Assembly: GCF_026420145.1 (NCBI RefSeq)
Contig: NZ_JAPMLV010000002.1
Coordinates: 1-64,000, forward strand
DNA from: Enterobacter pseudoroggenkampii
GTDB taxonomy: Bacteria > Pseudomonadota > Gammaproteobacteria > Enterobacterales > Enterobacteriaceae
Direction of reading: 5' to 3'
DNA: 64,000 nucleotides
This document shows positions 32,730-44,960 of this stretch, piece after piece; position 1 is the first letter of the stretch; each line of letters starts with the position of its first letter. The notes under the pieces are model-generated. The model saw nothing but the letters and a program-made list of their open reading frames with translations. It was not told the origin of the DNA and ran no database searches. The translations under genes were made by a program, and so were the position numbers.

Positions 32730-32759
32730 TTTATACCACAAAACACGACCAGAAACCAA
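32730..32759 (-). promoter_or_regulatory. rpsB promoter
   Basis: On the minus strand TTGGTT (32754-32759) and TATAAA (32730-32735) are 18 bp apart. A GC-only discriminator (GCGCGCC) follows, typical of promoters inhibited by ppGpp/DksA. The predicted leader is about 164 nt. Confidence 0.7.
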
Positions 32760-32798
32760 CAGTTGTTGGCGGAGTGTGCTGTTAATGATTCTCAATTT

Positions 32799-32828
32799 GG
32801 CACGGGGTGTGCCTGACTGATACCATTG
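32799..32828 (+). promoter_or_regulatory. Candidate map promoter
   Basis: TTGGCA and TACCAT are 18 bp apart just upstream of map (about 32797-32826). The match to consensus is only moderate, and a nearby TTGACG offers an alternative -35. The 321-bp gap between rpsB and map otherwise holds the rpsB leader and promoter and a small map-leader hairpin. Confidence 0.35.
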
Positions 32829-32847
32829 ACGACACTTAGACTAGTAT

Positions 32848-32864
32848 TGTCGAAAAAATCGACA
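32848..32864 (+). repeat. Inverted repeat in the map leader
   Basis: TGTCGA (32848-32853) and TCGACA (32859-32864) form a 6-bp stem with an A5 loop. It ends 16 nt before the map ATG, near the ribosome binding region, which has no clear Shine-Dalgarno sequence. Confidence 0.5.
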
Positions 32865-32880
32865 CCGATGGACAGAATAC

Positions 32881-33675
32881 ATGGCTATCTCTATTAAGAC
32901 ACCTGAAGAAATTGAAAAGATGCGCGTCGCCGGTCGTCTGGCCGCGGAAGTGCTGGAAATGATCGAGCCGTTCGTAAAGCCGGGCGTCAGCACCGGTGAA
33001 CTGGACCGTATCTGTAACGACTATATCGTGAACGAGCAGCACGCGGTTTCGGCCTGCCTCGGCTACCACGGTTTCCCGAAATCCGTCTGCATCTCTATTA
33101 ATGAAGTGGTGTGTCACGGCATTCCGGACGATGAAAAACTGCTGAAAGATGGCGACATCGTCAACATTGACGTGACCGTCATTAAAGACGAGTACCACGG
33201 TGACACCTCAAAAATGTTCATCGTTGGCAAGCCGACTATTCTTGGCGAGCGTCTGTGCAAAGTGACGCAAGAGAGCCTCTACCTGGCGCTGAAAATGGTT
33301 AAACCGGGTATTCGCCTGCGTACCATCGGTGCGGCAATCCAGAAGTTTGTGGAAGCAGAAGGTTTCTCCGTGGTGCGCGAGTACTGCGGTCACGGCATTG
33401 GTCGCGTCTTCCATGAAGAACCGCAGGTTCTGCACTATGATGCAGATGACGGCGGCGTGGTGCTGCAAAAAGGCATGACCTTTACCATTGAGCCGATGGT
33501 CAACGCGGGTGACTACCGCATCCGTACCATGAAAGACGGCTGGACGGTGAAAACCAAAGACAGAAGCTTGTCTGCGCAGTACGAGCATACTATTGTGGTA
33601 ACAGACAACGGCTGCGAAATTATGACGTTGCGCAAGGATGACACCATCCCGGCGATACTGACGCACGACGAATGA
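32881..33675 (+). CDS. map: Methionine aminopeptidase
   Basis: MAP removes the initiator methionine from new proteins; it is an essential dimetal hydrolase of the pita-bread fold (type I). The 264-residue protein, the same length as in E. coli, has the metal ligands in NIDVTVIKDEYHGDTS (the two Asp near 97 and 108), GHGIGR (His near 171), FTIEPM (Glu near 204) and the late EHT (Glu near 235). It diverges from rpsB and is followed by a strong terminator before glnD. Confidence 0.98.
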   Translation: MAISIKTPEEIEKMRVAGRLAAEVLEMIEPFVKPGVSTGELDRICNDYIVNEQHAVSACLGYHGFPKSVCISINEVVCHGIPDDEKLLKDGDIVNIDVTVIKDEYHGDTSKMFIVGKPTILGERLCKVTQESLYLALKMVKPGIRLRTIGAAIQKFVEAEGFSVVREYCGHGIGRVFHEEPQVLHYDADDGGVVLQKGMTFTIEPMVNAGDYRIRTMKDGWTVKTKDRSLSAQYEHTIVVTDNGCEIMTLRKDDTIPAILTHDE

Positions 33676-33676
33676 T

Positions 33677-36414
<2,738 letters not shown>

Positions 36415-36446
36415 TATGTTTTTTAGTGAAATGGAAAGAGTAAACA

Positions 36447-37271
36447 ATGCAGCAGTTACAGAACGTTATTGAGTCCGCTTTTGAGCGTCGCGCCGAGATT
36501 ACCCCGGCAAATGTGGATACCGTGACCCGTGAAGCGGTAAACCAGGTGATTTCCCTGCTGGATTCCGGCGCGCTGCGCGTGGCAGAAAAAATCGACGGTC
36601 AGTGGGTCACTCATCAATGGCTGAAGAAAGCCGTGCTGCTCTCTTTCCGTATCAACGATAACCAGGTTATCGACGGAGCTGAAAGCCGCTACTTCGATAA
36701 AGTCCCTATGAAATTCGCTGACTACGACGAAGCGCGTTTCCAGAAAGAAGGCTTCCGCGTGGTGCCACCTGCGGCTGTGCGTCAGGGCGCCTTCATCGCA
36801 CGTAATACCGTGCTGATGCCATCCTACGTGAACATCGGTGCCTACGTTGACGAAGGCACCATGGTTGACACCTGGGCGACTGTTGGCTCATGCGCGCAGA
36901 TCGGTAAAAACGTTCACCTGTCCGGCGGCGTGGGCATCGGTGGCGTTCTGGAGCCACTGCAGGCTAACCCGACCATCATCGAAGACAACTGCTTCATCGG
37001 CGCGCGCTCTGAAGTGGTTGAAGGCGTGATCGTTGAAGAAGGCTCCGTGATCTCCATGGGCGTTTACATCGGTCAGAGCACCCGTATTTACGACCGTGAA
37101 ACCGGCGAAGTTCACTACGGTCGCGTTCCGGCGGGCTCCGTGGTGGTTTCCGGCAACCTGCCGTCAAAAGATGGTAAATACAGCCTGTACTGTGCGGTTA
37201 TCGTGAAGAAAGTGGATGCGAAAACGCGCGGTAAAGTGGGCATCAACGAGTTGCTGCGCACCATCGATTAA
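36447..37271 (+). CDS. dapD: Tetrahydrodipicolinate N-succinyltransferase
   Basis: DapD uses succinyl-CoA to succinylate tetrahydrodipicolinate in the succinylase branch of lysine and diaminopimelate synthesis, so it feeds peptidoglycan. The 274-residue protein has an N-terminal helical domain, a left-handed beta-helix of hexapeptide repeats (about 100-235, [18 protein letters not shown] and following) and a C-terminal strand region. It lies 32 nt after glnD with its own promoter and ends with a strong terminator. Confidence 0.98.
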   Translation: MQQLQNVIESAFERRAEITPANVDTVTREAVNQVISLLDSGALRVAEKIDGQWVTHQWLKKAVLLSFRINDNQVIDGAESRYFDKVPMKFADYDEARFQKEGFRVVPPAAVRQGAFIARNTVLMPSYVNIGAYVDEGTMVDTWATVGSCAQIGKNVHLSGGVGIGGVLEPLQANPTIIEDNCFIGARSEVVEGVIVEEGSVISMGVYIGQSTRIYDRETGEVHYGRVPAGSVVVSGNLPSKDGKYSLYCAVIVKKVDAKTRGKVGINELLRTID

Positions 37272-37282
37272 TCGGGTATAAC

Positions 37283-37310
37283 AAAAAGCGGGGGCAACCC
37301 CGCTTTTTTT
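37283..37310 (+). terminator. Terminator after dapD
   Basis: GCGGGG (37288-37293) and CCCCGC (37298-37303) form the stem, flanked by five A and seven T. This is a classic intrinsic terminator. Confidence 0.9.
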
Positions 37311-37382
37311 GTATCTGAGAGTGGCGAAAATAGATTTTTTCGTTAATTATTCAAAGGTTATGTTGAGATCAAGGGTACCGCT

Positions 37383-37772
37383 ATGTACGATAATCTGAAA
37401 AGTCTGGGCATTACCAATCCTGATGAAATTGATCGTTACAGCCTCCGTCAGGAAGCCAATAACGATATTCTGAAAATCTATTTTCACAAGGACAAAGGAG
37501 AGTTTTTCGCCAAAAGCGTGAAGTTTAAATATCCACGCCAGCGTAAGACCGTTGTTGCTGACGGTGTAGGACAGGGATACAAAGAAGTACAGGAAATCAG
37601 CCCTAACCTGCGATATGTGATCGATGAACTCGATCAGATCTGCCAGCGCGACCGCACCGAAGTCGATCTCAAGCGCAAGATCCTTGACGATCTGCGTCAC
37701 CTTGAAAGCGTTGTGACCAACAAGATCAGCGAGATTGAAGCGGATCTTGAGAAGTTAACCCGCAACAAATAA
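37383..37772 (+). CDS. yaeH: DUF3461 family protein YaeH
   Basis: This 129-residue cytoplasmic protein of unknown function is the E. coli YaeH family (DUF3461), nearly identical through its length. It is charged, with no signal peptide or membrane segment; the C-terminal third (from about residue 90) is rich in Lys, Glu and Leu and looks like a coiled coil. It has its own short transcription unit after the dapD terminator. In E. coli K-12 yaeI lies between yaeH and dapD; it is missing here. It converges with cdaR across a 39-bp palindromic repeat. Confidence 0.93.
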   Translation: MYDNLKSLGITNPDEIDRYSLRQEANNDILKIYFHKDKGEFFAKSVKFKYPRQRKTVVADGVGQGYKEVQEISPNLRYVIDELDQICQRDRTEVDLKRKILDDLRHLESVVTNKISEIEADLEKLTRNK

Positions 37773-37784
37773 GTTGAGTGCGGC

Positions 37785-37823
37785 CTGATGCCCTCACCCC
37801 GGCCCTCTCCCACAGGGAGAGGG
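37785..37823 (-). repeat. 39-bp palindromic intergenic repeat, copy 1
   Basis: This is the first of four near-identical copies in the window (the others are at 44481, 47866 and 56734). Read on the minus strand, it has a CCCTCTCCC and GGGAGAGGG hairpin with a TGT loop, then CCGGGGTGAGGGCATCAG. It lies between the convergent yaeH and cdaR genes. Confidence 0.85.
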
Positions 37824-37831
37824 TGAAACCC

Positions 37832-38989
37832 TTATCGCTGTTCATCCAGCTGCAGCGCCACATACAGCAGCAGCCTGTCGTCGAAATTCCCCAGATCCAG
37901 CCCCGTCAGCTCTGAAATTCGGTTTAACCGATACTCCAGGGTATTGCGGTGAATAAACAGTGCTTTTGACGTCGCCAGCGGTTGCACGTTATGACGGAAC
38001 CATGCCTGCAATGTGCGGCGCAGCAGGCCGTTATTGTCCATGGCTTTCAGACGCGCTAATGGCCGTGCCAGCTCATTGGCCTGCCAGCCCCCGCGCAGGC
38101 TGTCGAGCAGCACCGGCAGCATCAGGTCCTGATAGAAATAGCTGCGACTCTCCGGCATCCGCTGCTTGCCCACCATCATGGTGGTGCGCGCGGTACGCCA
38201 GGAGCGGGCGATGCTGCCCGGCCCGGTAAAGTAGTTGCCCAGCGCAACGCGAAAACGCAGCTGACCATTCTCCTTCATCCGGGAGATCAGCAGCTCCACG
38301 CGACGACGATGATCTTCCGCATCCCAGCGGCCGAACGCGTTGAGCGCCGGTTTGAGTACCACCATTTCCGTCAGAGAAACGATCGCCACCAGGTTATCGC
38401 GCTCCGGCGTGGCCAGCGCATTTTGCAGCTGCTGCAGCTCGGCCATCGCGCTGTCTACGCCCAGCTGGCCGCTATCGACCTCAATGACCGCCACCACGCG
38501 CGGCTGGTTCAGATCGATCCCCAGACGCTGCGCCCATTCGCTGAGCGCGGGCGTGTGCTCTTCCGCCTGAATAAGGTTCATCACCAGCTCTTCACGCAGG
38601 CGGCTGTCCTGGGCAAGCAGGTGCATCAGGCGCGACTGCTCCAGCATCATCTCTGCCGTCATACAGACCAGCTCACCGTATTTTCGCAGTGACTCGGGCT
38701 CGCCGGTCAGGCCGATGACCCCCACAATCTCGCCTTCAAGGCGCAGCGGTAAATTGATGCCCTGACGGACGCCGTGCAGGTGTTTCGCTACCGCATCGTC
38801 GATATCCACGACCCGCCCCTGGGAAAGCACCAGCAGCGCGCCTTCGTGCAATTCCCCAATACGCTCGCGATCGCCGCTGCCAATAATGCGCCCGCGGGCA
38901 TCCATCACGTTGATATTGGTATCAATGATGCGCATGGTGCGCGCCACGATATCCTGCGCCATTTTGGTATCAAGATGCCAGCCAGCCAT
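37832..38989 (-). CDS. cdaR: Sugar-diacid-responsive transcriptional regulator
   Basis: CdaR (SdaR) activates genes for uptake and breakdown of glucarate, galactarate and glycerate in E. coli. The start is ATG 38989, behind GGGAGGGTTCT, giving 385 residues; the frame to 39058 adds 23 unsupported residues. The N-terminal domain is the sugar-diacid recognition region (to about 140), the middle is a degenerate GGDEF-like region, and the C-terminus is a PucR-type helix-turn-helix (HRNTLEYRLNRISELTG, near 350). Its target genes are not in this window. Confidence 0.96.
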   Translation of the reverse strand: MAGWHLDTKMAQDIVARTMRIIDTNINVMDARGRIIGSGDRERIGELHEGALLVLSQGRVVDIDDAVAKHLHGVRQGINLPLRLEGEIVGVIGLTGEPESLRKYGELVCMTAEMMLEQSRLMHLLAQDSRLREELVMNLIQAEEHTPALSEWAQRLGIDLNQPRVVAVIEVDSGQLGVDSAMAELQQLQNALATPERDNLVAIVSLTEMVVLKPALNAFGRWDAEDHRRRVELLISRMKENGQLRFRVALGNYFTGPGSIARSWRTARTTMMVGKQRMPESRSYFYQDLMLPVLLDSLRGGWQANELARPLARLKAMDNNGLLRRTLQAWFRHNVQPLATSKALFIHRNTLEYRLNRISELTGLDLGNFDDRLLLYVALQLDEQR

Positions 38990-39105
38990 AGAACCCTCCC
39001 GTGAGCAGAGCTCAAGCATAGGGAAGTTCAGCGACGGCTGCATTGTGCGAATGCACAAAGAGAGAGGGAGAAGTATGGAGTTGTGGCAAGAATCACAGAA
39101 AAGAG

Positions 39106-39129
39106 AAAGCCCCTGCGAACAGGGGCTTT
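39106..39129 (-). terminator. Terminator after degP
   Basis: AAAGCCCCTG and CAGGGGCTTT form a 10-bp stem around a 4-nt loop, seven bases after the degP stop. On the minus strand CTCTTTTCTG follows. Confidence 0.8.
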
Positions 39130-39135
39130 AGAGGT

Positions 39136-40572
39136 TTACTGCATCAGCAGATAAAGCGAGGTATCACCACGCTGGATATTCAGCGCCAGCACGGAAGGCT
39201 TGCTGTCGAGGATCTTGCGCAGTTCAGCGATATTTTTCACCGGCTGCTGGTTAGCGCCCATGATCACATCGCCTTTTTTGAGGCCGATACGGGCTGCCGG
39301 TGAATTCGCTTTCACGTTGTTCACCACCACGCCTTTGTCTGCGCCTTTATTGCTCATCTCGGCACCTTCAATGCCGCTGAAGATAGTGCTGGAATCTACC
39401 TGATTCTGGCTGCTCTGCTGCAGCTCCAGGCTCACGTTAACCGGCTTACCGTCGCGCAGCAGGCCGAGGGTCACTTTGCTGCCAATCGGCATTGAGCCCA
39501 CTTCGGCACGCAGGGCGGCAAAGCTGCTGATCGGCTTACCGTTCAGGGAGGTGATCACATCCCCCGCTTTAATGCCCGCTTTCGCCGCGGAGGAGTTCGG
39601 CATCACCTGGCTGACGAATGCCCCGCGCTGGGCGTCAACTTTCATCGCCTTAGCCAGTTCGGAGTTCAGCTCAGTCCCGAGGATACCCAGCTCGCCGCGT
39701 TTTACCTGGCCATACTGCACCATCTGCGCGGTAAGGTTTTTCACCATGTTACTTGGGATAGCAAAGCCGATCCCGATGTTGCCGCCGTCCGGTGCCAGGA
39801 TCGCGGTGTTGATACCGATCAGCTCACCGTTCAGGTTCACCAGCGCACCGCCGGAGTTACCGCGGTTGATCGCCGCATCCGTCTGGATGAAGTTTTCATA
39901 GTTCTCGGCATTGAGGCCGCTACGGCCCAGCGCAGAGACGATACCCGAGGTCACGGTTTCACCCAGACCGAACGGGTTACCGATCGCCACGGTATAGTCG
40001 CCCACGCGCAGCGCGTCGGAGTCGGCAATTTTAATCGCCGTCAGGTTTTTCGGATCCTGGATCTGGATCAGCGCGATATCGGAGCGCGGGTCTTTACCCA
40101 CCACTTTGGCGTCGAACTTACGGCCATCGCTCAGCTGAACCTTAATGCTGTTCGCGTTATCGACAACGTGGTTGTTAGTGACGACATAGCCTTTCGCTGC
40201 ATCAATGATTACCCCCGAGCCAAGCGCCATGAATTTCTGCTGCTGGCCGCCGCCCTGGCTGTCATCCCCAGCACCACCGCCCTGACAGAACGGAGAGCTC
40301 TGGAATGGCGAACCGTCCTGGCAGAACGGCGAGTTGTCACCGAAGAACTGCTGGAAGTTACGCGGCATACGCGGCGTATTGACGGTCGTACTGCCCTCAA
40401 CGTTAATACTCACCACCGATGGCATCACTTTTTCGAGCATCGGTGCCAGGCTTGGCATCTGCTGCGCGGTTGCTGCCGACGACGCGGTCTCAGCTGCAGT
40501 AGCAGTCAGAGGAGACAGCGCTAAACCTAAACTCAGAGCCAGTGCACTCATTGCTAATGTGGTTTTTTTCAT
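39136..40572 (-). CDS. degP: Periplasmic serine protease and chaperone DegP
   Basis: DegP (HtrA) degrades or chaperones misfolded envelope proteins and forms cage-like oligomers around outer-membrane proteins. The start ATG 40572 (MKKTTLAMSA) gives 478 residues; an in-frame ATG three codons upstream is less likely. A signal peptide ends near TATAAE. The trypsin-like domain has His in TNNHVVD, an Asp in DIALI and Ser in GNSGGA, with the Gln/Gly-rich LA loop and its two cysteines; two PDZ domains follow. The LA loop has a longer Gly/Asp/Ser insert than E. coli. It has a sigma-E promoter. Confidence 0.98.
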   Translation of the reverse strand: MKKTTLAMSALALSLGLALSPLTATAAETASSAATAQQMPSLAPMLEKVMPSVVSINVEGSTTVNTPRMPRNFQQFFGDNSPFCQDGSPFQSSPFCQGGGAGDDSQGGGQQQKFMALGSGVIIDAAKGYVVTNNHVVDNANSIKVQLSDGRKFDAKVVGKDPRSDIALIQIQDPKNLTAIKIADSDALRVGDYTVAIGNPFGLGETVTSGIVSALGRSGLNAENYENFIQTDAAINRGNSGGALVNLNGELIGINTAILAPDGGNIGIGFAIPSNMVKNLTAQMVQYGQVKRGELGILGTELNSELAKAMKVDAQRGAFVSQVMPNSSAAKAGIKAGDVITSLNGKPISSFAALRAEVGSMPIGSKVTLGLLRDGKPVNVSLELQQSSQNQVDSSTIFSGIEGAEMSNKGADKGVVVNNVKANSPAARIGLKKGDVIMGANQQPVKNIAELRKILDSKPSVLALNIQRGDTSLYLLMQ

Positions 40573-40617
40573 GTTTCTCAATCTCGATTTACAGGTAACG
40601 CAAAATTGCTGTGTAAC

Positions 40618-40645
40618 TCAGATTCGTTTTATACCGCTTAGTTCC
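40618..40645 (-). promoter_or_regulatory. Sigma-E promoter of degP
   Basis: On the minus strand GGAACT (40640-40645) and TCTGA (40618-40622) are 17 bp apart, matching the sigma-E consensus closely and the known E. coli degP promoter. A single GTAAA half-site upstream (40687-40691) could belong to a CpxR box, but a second half-site at the right spacing is not seen. Confidence 0.85.
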
Positions 40646-40703
40646 GGCGATAAGTTTATGGAAAAGGTAAAAATTTATTGGCCGTCTTTACAAAACTCCG
40701 GGA

Positions 40704-42218
40704 TTATTCCACCGCCATAAGCTTGCGGTATTCATCCCAGGCATACAAATCCGTCATGCCGCTGATATAGTCCTGGATTAGACGGCTGCGATAATAATAT
40801 TCCATCACCGGCCATTGGGAAGAGTGGCGATCCAGCTTGCCAATCGCTTCGACATACGCCAGACGATGCCGGGTAGAGAGTTTCTGATAAAGCCGCGATT
40901 CGATAGGTATTCTGCGCACGCGCTCGTGTTCCACCAGCTCGCTGAACTCGTCGACCGACAGCTGGAGCAACGGGGAATAAATTTCCAGTAACCCACTGAT
41001 TACCCGATAACCCTGCAGCTCTAACTGCTCGACATCCGGATGGCTAAATACATGCCGCATCGCCACATGTTTATAAAGCTCAAGGAGTTGACTGAAACTG
41101 CTGTCATCTTCCAGCAGCGCGTGGTTGAATTCCCCGCTGAAGATGAGCGGTAAATTATCAATAAAGCGCGACGCCGCATACGGCACCAGTTTATTTAATG
41201 TATTGACCCGCAAATACATAAAGAACTGGTCTTCTGTACTACGGCTTAATGTATTTGAGCGCGATTTTTCCCAGGCATTTTCGACAACCTGCGCAAACAG
41301 CGAGCCTTTTTCATGAGTACCCCAAGCCGCATAAAGATGCTGATAAAGCTCCTCAACGCTGAAGATTCTTTTCTCAACGGCATCTTCCAGATCGGCCACG
41401 CAATAGGAAATATCATCGGCGGCTTCCATAATCCAGGTCAATGGAAAGCGGCCGTTTGGCGTCAATGAAAGTTCTTTACGTAGCCGTTCAATATAGGCCT
41501 CTTCGGAAAGGTAATAGCCCGGTTTTTTCATTAAATAGCTGTGGGACGCGGGCGTATCTCCCATCCACCACGCGGGGCGGGTATATTTCAGAATGCAGCC
41601 GACCTGTGCCCAGGTCAGGTTCATGCGCATCAGGGAGTGGACCAGCCGGATCCCCTGCGCGTTGCCCTCGAAGTGACACAAATCCTGGCGCACTTTGCGT
41701 CGCAGATCGTTCAGCCCCTCTTCGCCTTCACGCAGGCGTAAATCGCGTACGATACAGCGGTCGTCGCTCAGCGGCTGGCTTACCGCATCCGAAGGGTAAA
41801 GCCGCTGCTTAAACCAGTCATTGATCGCCGCCTCACCAAAGTGGCCGAAAGGCGGGTTGCCGATGTCATGCATCAGGCAGGCCATCTCAACGATGCTCTC
41901 AAAAGGCCCCGTCAGCTCGTCCAGACCATAGGTTTCCAGTAAGCGCTGCTCTTTGAGACGGCTTAAAATCTCTTTGGCAATGTAGCGCCCGACCTGCTGC
42001 ACCTCCATGGAGTGGGTTAAGCGCGTGCGCACCGCGGCGTTACGCTCAAGCGGAAAGACCTGGGTCTTTTGCTGCAGACGGCGGATGGCTGGCGAGTTAA
42101 TGATCCGCCCGCGATCGCTTTCGAAGATACGCAGGATCTCATGTTCGCTCTTGTCGCCCTGCGGCGAACGGAAACGTCGGTGCCAGTTAATTTTGGTGCG
42201 AAAATCGATTGGTGCCAT
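40704..42218 (-). CDS. dgt: Deoxyguanosinetriphosphate triphosphohydrolase
   Basis: Dgt hydrolyses dGTP to deoxyguanosine and triphosphate and helps to balance dNTP pools. The 504-residue protein has the HD-domain metal ligands in [26 protein letters not shown] and the later [12 protein letters not shown]. Length is within one residue of E. coli Dgt. It lies upstream of degP and diverges from mtn across 82 bp. The degP promoter is immediately downstream of its stop. Confidence 0.97.
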   Translation of the reverse strand: MAPIDFRTKINWHRRFRSPQGDKSEHEILRIFESDRGRIINSPAIRRLQQKTQVFPLERNAAVRTRLTHSMEVQQVGRYIAKEILSRLKEQRLLETYGLDELTGPFESIVEMACLMHDIGNPPFGHFGEAAINDWFKQRLYPSDAVSQPLSDDRCIVRDLRLREGEEGLNDLRRKVRQDLCHFEGNAQGIRLVHSLMRMNLTWAQVGCILKYTRPAWWMGDTPASHSYLMKKPGYYLSEEAYIERLRKELSLTPNGRFPLTWIMEAADDISYCVADLEDAVEKRIFSVEELYQHLYAAWGTHEKGSLFAQVVENAWEKSRSNTLSRSTEDQFFMYLRVNTLNKLVPYAASRFIDNLPLIFSGEFNHALLEDDSSFSQLLELYKHVAMRHVFSHPDVEQLELQGYRVISGLLEIYSPLLQLSVDEFSELVEHERVRRIPIESRLYQKLSTRHRLAYVEAIGKLDRHSSQWPVMEYYYRSRLIQDYISGMTDLYAWDEYRKLMAVE

Positions 42219-42300
42219 GTGCTCCCCCGCGTGAGAATGCGTTTCCCCTTAACCGCATGATAGACTATGCATCTTAACAAGGCACATCGCGAGTAAATCT

Positions 42301-42999
42301 ATGAAAATCGGCATTATTGGTGCAATGGAAGAAGAAGTTACGCTACTGCGTGACAAAATTGAGAACCGTCAGACCCTCTCTCTTGGTGGTTGTGAGATCT
42401 ACACCGGCCAGCTGAACGGTGTTGACGTGGCTCTGCTGAAATCAGGCATCGGTAAAGTGGCAGCTGCGCTGGGTGCAACCCTGCTGCTTGAGCGCTGCAA
42501 GCCGGACGTGATCGTTAATACCGGCTCTGCGGGCGGCCTGGCGCCGACGCTGAAGGTGGGTGATATCGTTGTCTCCGACGAAGCGCGTTACCACGATGCT
42601 GACGTCACCGCGTTCGGTTACGAGTACGGTCAGCTCCCGGGCTGCCCTGCTGCTTTTAAAGCTGACGACAAACTGATTGCGGCGGCGGAGACCTGCATCG
42701 CAGAACTCAACCTCAACGCGGTACGCGGTCTGATTGTCAGCGGTGATGCTTTCATCAACGGCTCCGTTGGGCTGGCGAAAATCCGTCATAACTTCCCTCA
42801 GGCGGTTGCCGTTGAGATGGAAGCGACCGCGATTGCGCACGTTTGCCATAACTTCAGCGTACCGTTCGTGGTGGTTCGCGCCATCTCTGACGTGGCAGAC
42901 CAGCAGTCCCACATCAGCTTCGACGAGTTCCTGACCGTTGCGGCAAAACAGTCCACCGTGATGGTGGAACGCCTGGTGCAGAATCTGGCACGTGGCTAA
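42301..42999 (+). CDS. mtn: 5'-methylthioadenosine/S-adenosylhomocysteine nucleosidase
   Basis: MTAN (Pfs) cleaves adenine from 5'-methylthioadenosine and S-adenosylhomocysteine, recycling by-products of SAM and supplying S-ribosylhomocysteine to autoinducer-2 synthesis. The 232-residue protein has the nucleoside phosphorylase fold with the NTGSAGG loop, the [10 protein letters not shown] segment (catalytic Glu) and the catalytic Asp in AISDVAD (near residue 197). It starts mtn-btuF-yadS, and its last 8 nt overlap btuF. Confidence 0.98.
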   Translation: MKIGIIGAMEEEVTLLRDKIENRQTLSLGGCEIYTGQLNGVDVALLKSGIGKVAAALGATLLLERCKPDVIVNTGSAGGLAPTLKVGDIVVSDEARYHDADVTAFGYEYGQLPGCPAAFKADDKLIAAAETCIAELNLNAVRGLIVSGDAFINGSVGLAKIRHNFPQAVAVEMEATAIAHVCHNFSVPFVVVRAISDVADQQSHISFDEFLTVAAKQSTVMVERLVQNLARG

Positions 43000-43792
43000 A
43001 CATACCGTCAGGGCGCTGGCCGCCCTGCTTCTTCTCGCACCGCTGTGGCTCTATGCTGTACCGCGCGTGATTACACTCTCTCCCGCAAATACGGAACTGG
43101 CGTTTGCCGCCGGGATCACGCCCGTTGGCGTGAGTAGCTATTCGGATTATCCGCCGCAGGCCGCGGGAATTGAACAAGTCGCCACCTGGCAAGGGATGAA
43201 CCTTGAGCGCATCGTGGCGCTTAAACCGGATCTCGTGCTGGCCTGGCGCGGCGGTAACGCCGAGCGGCAGGTCAACCAGCTCACCTCGCTTGGCATAAAA
43301 GTGATGTGGATTGATGCCGTCAGCATTGAGCAAGTCGCTCAGGCGCTACGCGCCCTGGCACCCTATAGCCCTACGCCCAAAAAAGCCGAGGCGGCGGCGA
43401 AACAGATGCTGAGCGACTATGCCGCGCTGAAATCCCGATACGATACCCCTGTTAAAAAGCGCATCTTCCTGCAGTTTGGCAGCCAGCCGCTGTTCACCAC
43501 CGGAAAAGGGTCGATTCAGAACCAGGTGCTGGAAGTCTGTGGCGGTGAAAACATCTTTGCAGCCAGCCGGGTGCCGTGGCCCCAGGTTAGCCGTGAACAG
43601 GTCCTGGCGCGCCAGCCGCAGGCTATCGTCGTGGTCGGAAATGCGAGCGAAATTCCCAAAATTGAACAATTCTGGCAACGGCAGCTAAAAATACCGGTAA
43701 TTCCCCTTAACAGCGACTGGTTTGAACGCGCCAGCCCGCGTATTATCCTCGCCGCAAAACAGCTCTGTGCCGCGCTGGCAGAGAGTCACTAA
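42992..43792 (+). CDS. btuF: Vitamin B12 periplasmic binding protein
   Basis: BtuF carries cobalamin to the BtuCD ABC transporter in the inner membrane. The 266-residue precursor starts at GTG 42992, overlapping mtn by 8 nt, and has a signal peptide ending near WLYA. The mature part is a class III binding protein with two lobes joined by a long helix; conserved glutamates for docking on BtuC lie in each lobe. The rest of the btu system is not in the window. Confidence 0.97.
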   Translation: MAKHTVRALAALLLLAPLWLYAVPRVITLSPANTELAFAAGITPVGVSSYSDYPPQAAGIEQVATWQGMNLERIVALKPDLVLAWRGGNAERQVNQLTSLGIKVMWIDAVSIEQVAQALRALAPYSPTPKKAEAAAKQMLSDYAALKSRYDTPVKKRIFLQFGSQPLFTTGKGSIQNQVLEVCGGENIFAASRVPWPQVSREQVLARQPQAIVVVGNASEIPKIEQFWQRQLKIPVIPLNSDWFERASPRIILAAKQLCAALAESH

Positions 43793-43819
43793 CATAAGAC
43801 CCTTTTCGAGGATTTAACG

Positions 43820-44437
43820 ATGCTCGTTTATTGGCTGGATATTCTTGGCACAGCCGTTTTTGCTATCTCCGGCGTCCTGCTCGCCGGAAAACTACGCATG
43901 GATCCGTTTGGCGTGCTGGTGCTTGGGGTCGTGACCGCCGTCGGTGGCGGGACAATCCGCGATATGGCGCTGGCGAATGGCCCGGTGTTTTGGGTGAAAG
44001 ATCCTACCGATCTGGTGGTCGCGATGGTCACCTGTCTGTTAACCATTGTGCTGGTTCGCCAGCCCCGCAGATTACCCAAATGGATATTGCCGGTACTGGA
44101 TGCCGTCGGTCTGGCCGTGTTTGTCGGTATTGGCGTCAATAAGGCGTTTAATGCGGGTACCGGTCCAATGGTGGCAATCTGTATGGGCGTATTAACCGGC
44201 GTGGGTGGTGGGATCATTCGCGACATTCTGGCGCGTGAAGTACCGATGATCCTGCGTACTGAAATTTACGCGACGGCCTGTATCGCGGGGGGCATTGTCC
44301 ACGCGACCGCGTACTACACGTTTGCACTTCCGCTGGAAAACGCCGCGATGCTGGGGATGGTCGTGACGCTGGTGATACGTTTAGCGGCGATACGCTGGCA
44401 CCTGAAGCTGCCGACGTTTGCGCTGGATGACCGGTAA
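43820..44437 (+). CDS. yadS: TRIC-family cation channel protein YadS
   Basis: This 205-residue membrane protein has about seven spans and two internal repeats of the UPF0126 type, each with a glycine-rich motif followed by Arg-Asp (GVVTAVGGGTIRD near residue 40 and GVLTGVGGGIIRD near 125). This is the fold of prokaryotic trimeric intracellular cation channels. Ion specificity and physiology in enterobacteria are not established. It follows btuF after 27 nt and ends with a strong terminator. Confidence 0.93.
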   Translation: MLVYWLDILGTAVFAISGVLLAGKLRMDPFGVLVLGVVTAVGGGTIRDMALANGPVFWVKDPTDLVVAMVTCLLTIVLVRQPRRLPKWILPVLDAVGLAVFVGIGVNKAFNAGTGPMVAICMGVLTGVGGGIIRDILAREVPMILRTEIYATACIAGGIVHATAYYTFALPLENAAMLGMVVTLVIRLAAIRWHLKLPTFALDDR

Positions 44438-44441
44438 AAGC

Positions 44442-44470
44442 AAAACGGTAACCTGACGGTTACCGTTTTT
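44442..44470. terminator. Terminator after yadS
   Basis: AAAACGGTAACC and GGTTACCGTTTT form a 12-bp stem with a TGAC loop, ending in five T. The flanking A and T runs mean it could also serve erpA on the minus strand. Confidence 0.9.
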
Positions 44471-44480
44471 AGTCTTTTCT

Positions 44481-44519
44481 CCCTCTCCCTGTGGGAGAGG
44501 GCCGGGGTGAGGGCATCAG
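44481..44519 (+). repeat. 39-bp palindromic intergenic repeat, copy 2
   Basis: This is identical to copy 1 over all 39 bases (GCCGGGG variant). It lies between the convergent yadS and erpA genes, directly after the yadS terminator. Confidence 0.85.
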
Positions 44520-44530
44520 CCCACATCCTC

Positions 44531-44875
44531 TTAAATACTGAACGAAGAACCACACCCGCAGGTGCTTGTTGCGTTCGGGTTGGTCACCACAAAGCGCGAA
44601 CCTTCCAGACCTTCGGTGTAATCCACCGAACCGCCCACCAGATATTGCAGGCTCATCGGGTCAACCACCAGCGCAACGCCCTGTTTCTCGATAGTCATAT
44701 CGCCATCGTTAACCTGATCGTCAAAGGTAAAACCATACTGGAAGCCGCTGCAGCCGCCACCGGTAATATAGACGCGCAGTTTCAGATCCGGATTGTCTTC
44801 GTCTGCAATCAGGGTTTTCACTTTGTTGGCTGCTGCTTCGGTAAATTCCAGCGGCAACGCTACATCATCACTCAT
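44531..44875 (-). CDS. erpA: Iron-sulfur cluster carrier protein ErpA
   Basis: ErpA is an A-type carrier that passes Fe-S clusters to apoproteins, including IspG and IspH of the isoprenoid pathway; it is essential under aerobic conditions in E. coli. The ligand cysteines are in [10 protein letters not shown] (Cys42) and STCGCGSSF (Cys106, Cys108). Two adjacent ATG codons are present; I chose the second (44875, [10 protein letters not shown], 114 residues) because it matches E. coli and gives better spacing to GGGAG. It is probably monocistronic. Confidence 0.97.
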   Translation of the reverse strand: MSDDVALPLEFTEAAANKVKTLIADEDNPDLKLRVYITGGGCSGFQYGFTFDDQVNDGDMTIEKQGVALVVDPMSLQYLVGGSVDYTEGLEGSRFVVTNPNATSTCGCGSSFSI

Positions 44876-44960
44876 CATATGCTCCCATGAATACTGCTAC
44901 TGCGATTGGGTAAAATTCACCCAATTCTTTGTGTCATTATCTAATACCCTGGTAATTCAT

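Noticed and set aside
40687..40691. CpxR box upstream of degP
   Set aside because: Only one GTAAA half-site is visible; the expected tandem half-site at five-base spacing is missing, so I mention it only under the sigma-E promoter.
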